A stretch of DNA of 24,901 nt. Source: Ochromonadaceae sp. CCMP2298 (lineage: Eukaryota; Sar; Synurophyceae; Ochromonadales; Ochromonadaceae). The notes below the pieces were generated by a model. The model was not told the origin of the DNA and searched no databases. It saw only the letters and a program-made list of their open reading frames with translations. Positions 1-7,500 of this stretch are shown here, one piece after another (position 1 is the first letter of the stretch; every line of letters begins with the position of its first letter). A program made the position numbers and the translations under genes. The stretch lies in the NCBI GenBank assembly GCA_026770595.1, contig MU633671.1, positions 6,090 through 30,990 on the forward strand, given 5' to 3'.

Positions 1-1257
1 GCCGCCCCCCTCGCTGGAACTCTCGCTGGAACTCTCGCTGGAACTCTCGCTGGAACTCTCGCTGGAACTCTCGCTGGAACCCTCGCTGGAACCCTCGCTG
101 GAACCCTCGCTGGAACCCTCGCTGGAAAGCTCCGAAGCTTTTCTCTTCTTCTTCTTGCGAAGTATGTCTAAGATGAGCAGCGCGGTTTGGATGTGCAGGG
201 GACGGTCCACTGTGCTCTTGGGAGACGGATAGTGATCCCGGACCTGGTCAAGTAGGTCGGGGATCTTGCGGCGCAACGAATGCACCGAGACCGCGATCCC
301 TGCATTGCAGGGATTTTGCCGAAGCTGCTGAGCTATGCGCTCCCAGGTTGTTTTCTTGTTGTCTGCTGTGGAGTCTTCTGTCAGAATCTGCAGATAAGCC
401 GTGAAGGAAGCTTGCTTGTTGCCGTTTACATCCTCAGACCGCTGCTTGCTCCATTGCATGTACTTGCGTCCCTCCGCTCCCCCTCCCCCCCCCTCCCCCT
501 CCGCCTCCTCCGCCTCCGCCTCCTCCGCCTCCGCCTCCGCCCCCCCCTCCTCCTCCGCATCCGCCGCCCAGACCATCCGCGCCGGGGCCACCCCCGCAAC
601 AAAGGGCTCCGCTCTGGCCTCATCCAAGATTTCCATGCAGTGCAGATCGGGGAGCACCAACATCCCGCCCACCTCGTCTAGCCTCAGCGATTCTCTCAGC
701 GATGCTGGACCTTCGCTTCTTAAAACGACCCACCGGTTGGCCGCAGCGGCTATTCTCTCGGCGGCCAAGATACCTCCCATCACCTCGCGCTTCGCCCGCA
801 CTGCAGCCGCAATCGCTTCGTGTGCGTGCTCGCAGAAGTCGTACGAGCCCTCGGATACCGTAGCGCCCTCTGCAAGGACCCCCATGTTAGTCAGCTCGGT
901 CTTGGTGTCCTCAACGAGATTGGTCACCAAAGGACAGAGAACAGTAATGAGGCGCAGCGCGTCTGAATATGCGAGGCCCTCGCTCGCGGGATAGTGCTCA
1001 TGGAACTCGTCTCTGAGAACGACGATGCGCCTGAGCCACCCGAGGACAGTGAAAAGACCGGGCTCAGCGGAAACCAGAGCTTGCTCCTCGAAGATCAGGA
1101 CGTCAAGGTCTGTTAGGGAAATTGAAGTACCCTGGGAGTGCTGCGTGGGCAGGAGGACGGAGATGATCCTGTTGCGCGATTCAGTCGCGGCCGCAGCTGC
1201 CGCAGCGCCTGCGCCCGCAGGGCTCCCCCCCTGAGTCCCAGCGGCAGCTTGATCCAT
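1..1257 (-). CDS. Hypothetical protein, 3' end beyond window; acidic/Ser-rich, possible SANT/trihelix-like segment
   Basis: An open frame of 419 codons starts at ATG 1257-1255 and has no stop down to base 1, so the gene continues off the left edge. This ATG is the first in the frame after the upstream in-frame stop at 1423. I do not recognise the family. The protein starts MDQAAAGTQGG, followed by an Ala-rich tract (about residues 16-24). A probably helical region without low complexity follows (about 25-230). Next comes a Glu/Ala tract (about 233-258), then a segment with TWERIAQQL and HSLRRKIPDLL (about 262-345) that has the spacing of a SANT/Myb or trihelix DNA-binding fold. A basic KKKKRK cluster (about 367-373) could be a nuclear signal, and Ser-Ser-Glu repeats run to the edge. 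A nuclear DNA- or chromatin-binding role is a guess from composition. The coding frame is well supported because it stays open through 1.2 kb and its repeats keep frame. Confidence 0.7.
   Translation of the reverse strand, partial: MDQAAAGTQGGSPAGAGAAAAAAATESRNRIISVLLPTQHSQGTSISLTDLDVLIFEEQALVSAEPGLFTVLGWLRRIVVLRDEFHEHYPASEGLAYSDALRLITVLCPLVTNLVEDTKTELTNMGVLAEGATVSEGSYDFCEHAHEAIAAAVRAKREVMGGILAAERIAAAANRWVVLRSEGPASLRESLRLDEVGGMLVLPDLHCMEILDEARAEPFVAGVAPARMVWAADAEEEGGAEAEAEEAEAEEAEGEGGGGGAEGRKYMQWSKQRSEDVNGNKQASFTAYLQILTEDSTADNKKTTWERIAQQLRQNPCNAGIAVSVHSLRRKIPDLLDQVRDHYPSPKSTVDRPLHIQTALLILDILRKKKKRKASELSSEGSSEGSSEGSSEGSSESSSESSSESSSESSSESSSEGGG
10..129 (-). repeat. 12-bp tandem repeat, ten units, coding Ser-Ser-Ser-Glu / Ser-Ser-Glu-Gly
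   Basis: The plus-strand unit CTCGCTGGAAC(T/C) recurs every 12 bp with units starting at 10, 22, 34, 46, 58, 70, 82, 94, 106 and 118. Units nearer base 129 carry C in the last position, encoding Gly. Units nearer base 10 carry T, encoding Ser. The two variants are grouped rather than mixed, as expected from recent local expansion. The unit length is a multiple of three, so copy-number change would not break the frame of the edge gene. Confidence 0.95.
490..558 (-). repeat. Triplet-type low-complexity tract coding Glu/Ala
   Basis: Runs of CTC and CGC triplets on the plus strand read as GAG and GCG on the coding strand, giving a mixed Glu/Ala acidic stretch with adjoining Gly codons. It lies inside the left-edge gene and keeps its frame. 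It probably forms an acidic linker between the N-terminal region and the SANT-like segment. Slippage polymorphism is expected here. Confidence 0.85.
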
Positions 1258-1380
1258 CAGTAATTTGTGACCCAAAGGACCAGGATAGGAAAGAATGGAA
1301 GGAGTTGACCTGCAAAAACAGTGGCAATTTGACCAGCGGGTTGAAGTTCCGTTTGGTACAGTATTTTTGACAAAATATTG
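1258..1380. other. Upstream region of the left-edge gene, no gene seen
   Basis: This stretch lies between the start codon of the left-edge gene and the 20-bp repeat array. It is richer in A and T than the genes around it and has no credible coding frame of its own. It presumably holds the 5' UTR and core promoter of the left-edge gene. I could not identify a TATA box or initiator with confidence. A half-copy of the array motif (TTTGACAAAAT) appears near 1366-1376. Confidence 0.5.
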
Positions 1381-1600
1381 TGTCACGTGACAAAGTAATA
1401 TGTCATGTGACACAATAATCTGTCATGTGACAAAGTAATCTGTCATGTGACACAATAATCTGTCATGTGACAAAGTAATCTGTCATTAGACGGAGGATTT
1501 TATATACTGACAAAATAATCTGTCATGTGACACACTTATCTGTCATAAGACACACTTATCTGTCATGTGACACACTTATCTGTCATAAGACACACTTAGC
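1381..1600. repeat. 20-bp tandem repeat array with palindromic TGTCA-N2-TGACA core, about 11 units
   Basis: Units of exactly 20 bp begin at 1381, 1401, 1421, 1441, 1461, 1481, 1501 (strongly decayed), 1521, 1541, 1561 and 1581. The commonest unit is TGTCATGTGACA plus an AT-rich 8-mer. The first unit has a perfect 12-bp palindrome, TGTCACGTGACA, with a CACGTG E-box/G-box centre. Tails alternate between AAGTAATC and CAATAATC in the left half, giving a 40-bp higher-order period. In the right half the core alternates TGTCATGTGACA with TGTCATAAGACA. The array sits upstream of the left-edge gene and covers the last three codons and the stop of the SET gene. It may be a cluster of transcription-factor sites, for example for bHLH/bZIP or TALE-homeodomain proteins, or simply a minisatellite. 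Confidence 0.93.
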
Positions 1601-2440
1601 TCGCTTGGCAGCCCTGGCGGCTACCATGACGCTGGACTTGTCAGCGTTGGCGGCCTTCTTTGCGCGACGCTTTTCGTTGGTTGTGTGTCCTCGCTGGCTC
1701 TGGGCGGCCTTGAAGACTGTGGTCTTAGAGGCCACCTCTTGCTCAGTTGGGGGCTCTTCCGGTACGCGCCTTCTCATTCTTTGCTGGACCGACTGGGAGG
1801 GCTTGGGCCAGTACCCCTGTCTGCGGTGGACACGTTGGTTGGTCGTCCTGTTGTACTCGACGAAGAGCTGTTGTCCCGAGAGCACCGACGAGGTAACCAA
1901 GACGCCCACACCCTGAGAGCGATCGTGCTCTGGGTATATGGGCATGCCCCTGGCTGGCAGGGTGACGAAAACGCTGTTGGCCTCCTGGTTCGTGTCGAGG
2001 GTGGGCTCGTTGAGGAGCGAGCCCAGCCAGGCGTTGGCGGGGGCCAGGGCACCAGCTTGGCTGGGGTGGGCATTCCATCCCCCTTTGAACTTCTTGGTTC
2101 CATCCAGTATATAGTCCGCCTCTCCCCTCCATACGCGCGGCCCGTTCTTGGACAGTGCAGCGATCTGCTCGTTCGTGATGCCCACCCCGCCGTAAGGAAG
2201 CGCGAGGTTGTACTGGCCAATCACGATATCTCGCTTGGCGTATACGCCCCGACCAAACCCTTCCGTGGTCTTAATCTCGAAGTCCCCCCAAACACACACC
2301 CCCTCCACGATGGTCGGCGCGGGGGTCCAGCGGTGCTCTCGATACTCGAAGGAGTCAACATCAGCTCGCGAGCTCACCAGGTTGTCGGGTCTCAAGACCT
2401 GTTCAGCCACTCTCTTAGAAAAACGAACTGGGGAGGCCAT
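1583..2440 (-). CDS. Divergent SET-domain protein, putative lysine methyltransferase
   Basis: The frame encodes 285 residues from ATG 2440. SET-family proteins transfer methyl groups from S-adenosylmethionine to lysines of histones or other proteins. Visible SET hallmarks are GFGRGVYAKRDI (residues 61-72, the GxG strand with the usual following turn), LPYGG (81-85), YILDG (110-114), LGSLLNEPTLDTNQEAN (139-155, at the place of the usual RFINHSCxPN pseudoknot) and VLVTSSVLSGQQLFVEYN (180-197, matching the GEEL-x-DY element with the catalytic Tyr). The usual NHS is replaced by NEP, and no Cys-rich pre-SET or post-SET module is present. The C-terminal 90 residues are basic and disordered-looking, with KRRAKK (257-262), suggesting a nuclear location. 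The last codons and the stop lie inside the 20-bp repeat array. Fold call fairly sure; activity and substrate unknown. Confidence 0.75.
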   Translation of the reverse strand: MASPVRFSKRVAEQVLRPDNLVSSRADVDSFEYREHRWTPAPTIVEGVCVWGDFEIKTTEGFGRGVYAKRDIVIGQYNLALPYGGVGITNEQIAALSKNGPRVWRGEADYILDGTKKFKGGWNAHPSQAGALAPANAWLGSLLNEPTLDTNQEANSVFVTLPARGMPIYPEHDRSQGVGVLVTSSVLSGQQLFVEYNRTTNQRVHRRQGYWPKPSQSVQQRMRRRVPEEPPTEQEVASKTTVFKAAQSQRGHTTNEKRRAKKAANADKSSVMVAARAAKRAKCVL

Positions 2441-2729
2441 GATGCTCGCTGGTGAAAGGATAGGTAAGGACAGAGTGAAAGAGTAAGAAATGCATGCGAG
2501 CGCGTAGGTGACTGTTTACTTCTCTGGTCAGAGAGATTGTAAAGATCGAAAATTTGTTCTCAATTGTGCGCTGTTTATGACAATTGTAGGCTACTGTATG
2601 CATAATTTAAGAAGACAATTTTTGACACATATTCACGTAGGATTCGAGATGTGAGGACGTCCAGGACCCTTTGCATGGACTCCGCTGCAAGCGCTTCCCC
2701 TTCAGTTTCTAACGCTTGCAATTTGTCCA
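2441..2729. promoter_or_regulatory. Short divergent spacer, presumed bidirectional promoter
   Basis: The SET gene (minus, start 2440) and the RlmI-like gene (plus, start 2730) face away from each other across 289 bp, so both promoters and 5' UTRs must fit here or reach into the genes. The middle (about 2520-2640) is AT-rich compared with the coding regions and carries two CAATTGT boxes near 2550 and 2580. No TATA box is clear. Confidence 0.5.
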
Positions 2730-4097
2730 ATGCGCGCTTTGCTCCTACTGATGCACTCGTTTATGTTGTCGCGATGCATGGGCTTCGTGCTCCCCGTGCT
2801 CCGTGCTCCACGATCGGTGCGGCATTGCAGCAGCATGGGTCCAACCGACGGGTACGCCTGCGTTACGGTGCAGAAGGGTAAAGCGAGACTCTTCCAGAAC
2901 GGAAACCCCATCATATACGGCGGGGCGGTTGAGAAGGTGGACGGGGAACCTAAGGTTGGTCAGGAGGTGCTCGTGAAGGACATCCAGGGAAACCTCTTCG
3001 GCAGGGGCTTCTTCAACCCCGCTAGCATGTACAGAGTCAGACTGACTGCCACCAAGGAGGACCCGCTCTTCGAGAGCTCCTTGGAGGAGCTTCTCTTGGC
3101 GCGCATCGGCCAGGCCGTCTCTCTGCGGCGGGCCATGCTTCTGCCCCGACCAGACACCTCCGTATACCGCCTCGTCAACGGTGAAGGCGACAGGTTGGGC
3201 GGGCTCATCGTGGACGTACTGGACGACACAGTGGTGGTGCAGAGCTCTGCCATATGGGTGGAGCTGCACAAGGACATCATCCGGAAGGCGCTCACCCACC
3301 ACTTGCACGACACTGCGAACCCCAAGACGCTCCTCTGGAGGCGCGCAGACTCCCGCCTCAAGCAGGACGGCTGGAACCCCTTAGACCCTGACATGGCCAG
3401 TATGACTGCCGAGGAGGAGGAAGACGCGGGCGAGAGCGAGGTGGTGGAGAGCGGGGTGCGTTACACTTTGTGCGCGTCGACCGATCAGAAAACGGGTTTC
3501 TACTGCGATCAGCGGGAGAACAGACAGCTCGTGCGGTCCCTCAGCCAGGGCAAGTCCGTCCTAGATGCCTACTGCTACAGCGGGGGCTTTACGCTCAACG
3601 CTGTGGGAGGAGGGGCGACCTCGGTGCTGGCTTTGGATTCGTCTGCCAGGGCGCTGGAAGCACTGGAGAAGAACGTGCACCTGAACTTCGGCCAGGACAG
3701 CGCTCAGAGCAAGAAGATCTCCTTCATGCAGGGCGATGCGGTGGCGGTGATGCAGCAGCTGCGCGGGGAGGGCCGGACCTTTGACGTGGTGGTGTGCGAT
3801 CCGCCCAAGCTCGCCCCGAACCGCAACACGCTCGACAAGGCTACCAACAAGTATACTAAGATTAATTCCCTCGCGATGAGCCTGGTCAGCAAGGAGGGGG
3901 GCCTGCTGCTCACCTGCACCTGCTCGGCGGCAATGACGCAGTCAGATAATTTTCTCGGTATGCTGCAGGCGGCGGCACGCATTGCTCAGCGCGAGGTGAG
4001 GGTGGTCAGCAGCTCAGGGGCGGCGGGTGACCACCCCACGCTCATTTCCTACCCAGAGGGCCGCTACCTCACAGCGGTGCTGCTGCACGTGGCCTAA
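2730..4097 (+). CDS. rlmI: RlmI-family 23S rRNA m5C methyltransferase, probably organelle-targeted
   Basis: This 455-residue protein matches bacterial RlmI (YccW), which methylates C1962 of 23S rRNA using S-adenosylmethionine. A PUA-like domain occupies about residues 42-110 (VQKGKARLF, FGRGFFNPAS). The central EEHG/RlmI region includes YRLVNGEGDRLGGLIVD (146-162) and KTGFYCDQR (254-262). The Rossmann methyltransferase shows DAYCYSGGF (279-287, motif I), ALDSS (301-305), DPPK (357-360, motif IV), TCTCS (395-399, the Cys-containing catalytic motif) and DHPTLISYPEGRYL (434-447). Residues 1-40 precede the bacterial-type start and look like a leader: hydrophobic MRALLLLMHSFML, then G-FVLP and a basic Arg-rich stretch. 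This suggests import into a secondary plastid, or less likely a mitochondrion. Internal Met codons at residues 8, 12, 17 and 36 are alternative starts. The family call is firm, the compartment inferred. Confidence 0.93.
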   Translation: MRALLLLMHSFMLSRCMGFVLPVLRAPRSVRHCSSMGPTDGYACVTVQKGKARLFQNGNPIIYGGAVEKVDGEPKVGQEVLVKDIQGNLFGRGFFNPASMYRVRLTATKEDPLFESSLEELLLARIGQAVSLRRAMLLPRPDTSVYRLVNGEGDRLGGLIVDVLDDTVVVQSSAIWVELHKDIIRKALTHHLHDTANPKTLLWRRADSRLKQDGWNPLDPDMASMTAEEEEDAGESEVVESGVRYTLCASTDQKTGFYCDQRENRQLVRSLSQGKSVLDAYCYSGGFTLNAVGGGATSVLALDSSARALEALEKNVHLNFGQDSAQSKKISFMQGDAVAVMQQLRGEGRTFDVVVCDPPKLAPNRNTLDKATNKYTKINSLAMSLVSKEGGLLLTCTCSAAMTQSDNFLGMLQAAARIAQREVRVVSSSGAAGDHPTLISYPEGRYLTAVLLHVA

Positions 4098-4510
4098 GGC
4101 AGACAGCTGGAGGAAAGGGTGTACAGGACGAACGGGTTTGACTGGTGTTGAATAATGTATAGGAACAAGCTCCCATTCACTGTACCAAATTGAGAGAAAT
4201 AATGCTTATGCTGAAAAGAAAAAATATGGTTGGTTCGTACAGTCTCTTCTTATTCGAATCACTTCAAGCTCCCCGCCTACTGCCCACTTAAGCCCTCGTC
4301 CCTTAGTCCCTCAGTGGAGAGTGCGGGTTGCACCCAAGAGTCACCTGCTTGCCACATGTCCTATTCATCCAATGCTCTATTATATTCTAATCTGGTCATC
4401 GTAGCCACATGCAGCAGAACGAAGGCGAAGGCGCTCTACACACAGCCATTCATATCTCGGATATATCTTAATATACAGCAAAAGGTCTAAAATATACAGC
4501 AAATAAATGT
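4098..4510. other. Convergent spacer with 3' UTRs; no gene seen
   Basis: The RlmI-like gene (plus) and the dynein gene (minus) both end here, so the 413 bp should contain both 3' UTRs and polyadenylation sites. The last 70 bp are strongly AT-rich. An 86-codon plus-strand frame at 4230-4490 has no recognisable domain and ends in that AT-rich part; I do not regard it as a gene. No canonical AATAAA was placed with confidence for either gene, although AATAAT and AATAAA-like strings occur near 4150, 4199 and 4503. Confidence 0.6.
4470..4503 (-). repeat. Two 13-bp direct repeats just past the dynein stop
   Basis: The plus-strand string AATATACAGCAAA occurs at 4470-4482 and again at 4491-4503, 21 bp apart. 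On the dynein-coding strand each reads TTTGCTGTATATT. The nearer copy begins eight bases after the stop codon. TGTATATT is one base from the Pumilio/PUF consensus UGUANAUA, and TGTA elements also serve as polyadenylation signals in some algae. Either role is inference. Confidence 0.7.
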
Positions 4511-7500
4511 TTACAGCTCCACCTTCCCCTGCTTCACTAGTAGAGACAATCTCTGGAACGAGCGCAGGATCTTGGTCTTGTTTACGTGCCACTTCTTGCC
4601 CCCTGTGCTGGTGGGTAGCGCCTCTCCGCCGTTGAAGGTCCACTTGACCAGGCAGGTGATGAGGTCCAGAGCACTGAGGCTTCCTAGGGACAGATCCACG
4701 AACTCGGAGATGTCCGGCCAGCTCTCGAACTCGTCCTGTATCGTGTCTGCCTCCAGGAAGCTGCGGATGTTGAGCTTGGTGCCTGCCCTGCGCGCCTCGA
4801 CGGCCTCCTCGCCCACCCTACCCAGACGCATGACCGAGGCTCTGCGGGCAGACACACAGGGCACGTTGATGTGTCTCAGCTCCAGCAGCACGTTAGCAAA
4901 GTACACCCCTATGAGCGACACGAAGCGCTGCAGGAACTCGGCCTCCAGCTCCGCCGCCCTGCGCAAACTCGCACTGCCACCACCACTGTCAGCACCACTG
5001 CCGCCACCGCTGTGATGGCCCCCGCCCCTGGCCCCTGCCCCAGCCCCTGCCTCCTCCTGCTGCGCGAAGCGGAGTGAGTACTTGTCGAAGGAGCAGAGCG
5101 TCTGCACATACTGCGCCCGCCCCTCCTCCACCAGACGCTGCGCACGCCGCTGCAGTTTCTTTGCCCTGGCAGTCATGCCACCCGCTAAACTCCCCCTCAC
5201 CCCCGCTCTGCCTAGCCCGCTCAGCGAAGGAACCTTGTTCGCAGCCACGTTGGAGGCCAGCTGCTGGATGTACGTGGCGCGCCCGCTGCCCTGCGTGGCT
5301 CTGCCTGTGCCCGAGGTCTGGGTCGCGAATCCCGCAGCGGAGGCCTTGGCAATGCTGGCCTTAGGAAGGCTCTTGCCGACCACAGAGGTGCGTCGACCCG
5401 CCCCTGCGCCCGCGCCTACAGCCCCCGGGGCCCTCGGGGCGGTCTTGTCGCCGCTCTGCGCGACCCTGCCCGTAAGGCTGTAGATGTTGCTCTCTGCGCT
5501 GCTGAAGCCCTCTGCTAGCAGCCACATGGCCTTGGAGAACCGTTCGTCCCGCAGCATCTCCTCCACAGTGCCCGACCAGACAGCCCCCAGCACATCCGAG
5601 GTCTTAACCATCAGACGGGCCAGCTGCCAGAGGGAGATGGGGTTCAGGCAGGCGCTCCACACCGGCGGCAGCCCTGCCTCCTCCCTGCGCGCGCACCGTA
5701 CGTACTGTGCCAATTGCCAGATAGACAGCAGGGCAGCCGTTACACGAGTCTCCACACGGTCGGCGTGTCTGAGGCGGGTCCGAATCTCCTCCGTGATATG
5801 CGACTTGGCCAGGCTTTTGGATGCGTTCATCACCCACAGTAGGCTGCCCTCCATCTCCTCGACCAATATGCCGCAGCTCTCCGACAGGCTGGGGGGCAGG
5901 TCCGCAGATCCCGCCGCCGCCCCCACCGCCCCCGCACTCGTACCCACCAGGGCCGAAGCGGGGGGTATGTGGCTTAGCACGTCAGGGGGCGAGTAGCGCG
6001 GCAGCCAGCAGTAGCCCAGCCCCGCCATGGCTAAGAAGGGGCCCGCGCCAGGCACGCTCTGCCCCCACTCGGATGAGAGGATGAGAGGGAAGCTGAGCTG
6101 CCAAGGCTTTCTTTCCACCTTGCGCTTTCCAGCCGTGTCCGCGCCCCCCTGCAGGTCCAGCAGCGCCTGCTGCCTCTGCAGCTCGTCCTGGCACCGGTTG
6201 CCCGCCCCGCCGTACGCGTGTCCGCCGTGCAGCAGCACCGAGCTGACCAGGGCGTTGCCGAAGGTGGCGTGCAAGTCCAGCTTCTCCACGATGGCGCGCT
6301 TGCTGCGGTGCTGCGCCACGGCTACTTTTATGCTGCGCACGGTCTCCGCCAGCTGCGCCCGCGCCGCCTGGCTCGATCTCTCCTTCATTCGCGCCGCCCC
6401 CGACCCCGCCCCCGACTCCGCCCCCATGGCGGTGGGTAGCGGGCGCACCAAGGGGGTGCGGCAGTTGACTACCTGAATATGGTCGTAATTGTGCACACCG
6501 AGGTCGCGCGCGCGCTGCGAGAAGACTGCGATCTGCGAGCTGTGCAGGTGGCTGGCCAGGAAGATGCTAGAGCGCGCGCCTAGTGTGGAGTCTCTGAGCT
6601 GCTTCATGAAGACGAATTTCTCGATGCCTGCATCCTCCTGCAGCACATCCAGCAGCACGCTTTCCCAGTTCTCGAAGTCACGGCAGGTCAGCCGGGACTC
6701 GCTGAAGGGCGCCGTGCCGCCCGCAGTCCCAGGCACAGACACAGACACAACACTAGCACCAGCACCAGGCCTAGACACGGTGTCCTCCAGGACGGCCAGT
6801 TGGGGCCCTCGGTAGTTGGACTCCCCCCTGAGCACGCGCTCCAGACGGTCCCAGCTGTTCGCCAGGGGCACCCCGTCCTGCTGCGCAGTGCGGGCTACTT
6901 TCGCGAAGGCATCTAGGGAGCGGAGGAAGGTAGAGCGCGCATGGACCCCACCTGAGATACTGTTGCGGGAACCGTAGGAAGAGGCAGTAACGTTTGACCC
7001 GTGGCGCGAGTGCGCGAATGCCTGCAGTTCGTCGAACGAATCTCCACCATCCTCCTCCTCCTGCTCCGCCTCTTCCTCGCTCTCGGACCCGCTCTCCTCC
7101 TCGGCCTCCTCGTCCGCATGCTGCACGATGCGCCCGCCCTTGCGCAGATATCCCGCCAGCATAGCGAACAGCACCTGCACCAGCGCACCGCACGAGCCAG
7201 GCACCACCGCCTCTGCCAATAGAAGTGACTGCAGCACGGTGAGCTCGTAGCCCTTCAGCCACAGCCCCTCGTCTGCCTGCTCCCCGTGTTCCCCGTCCTC
7301 GAAGAGCGGCGGCTTCACGGAGAGCAGTAGCGTCTCCAGATCAGTGTCGGACAGCTTCACCGGATCTACGGAAACCAAGGCGCATAGAGCAGCCCGCCAG
7401 TCTGCGAAGTCCTCGAGGTTTCTCGACATGCCTGCAGCGGTGCCCTTGAACACAGAAGCTAATTCTACGTGCTGCTCCAGCATCAGCAGGTTCTGGGGGG

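Noticed and set aside
296-314. Perfect 19-bp palindrome ATCCCTGCA-T-TGCAGGGAT
   Set aside because: It lies within the coding frame of the left-edge gene, has no partner elsewhere that I could see, and one such palindrome in 25 kb could be chance or codon-driven.
1583-1594. CaaX prenylation box at the SET protein C-terminus (ends Lys-Cys-Val-Leu)
   Set aside because: The Cys is third from the end, not fourth, so it does not fit a farnesyl or geranylgeranyl CaaX signal. The codons are also part of the tandem repeat.
1381-1600. CRISPR-like array
   Set aside because: Units are contiguous 20-mers without unique spacers, and the genome is eukaryotic. It is a tandem minisatellite.
1685-2455. 256-codon plus-strand frame opposite the SET gene
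   Set aside because: The opposite strand carries SET motifs. This frame has no recognisable domain and exists because of codon composition.
4230-4490. 86-codon plus-strand frame in the convergent spacer
   Set aside because: No domain, ends in AT-rich 3' UTR-like sequence, and lies where two 3' UTRs must be.
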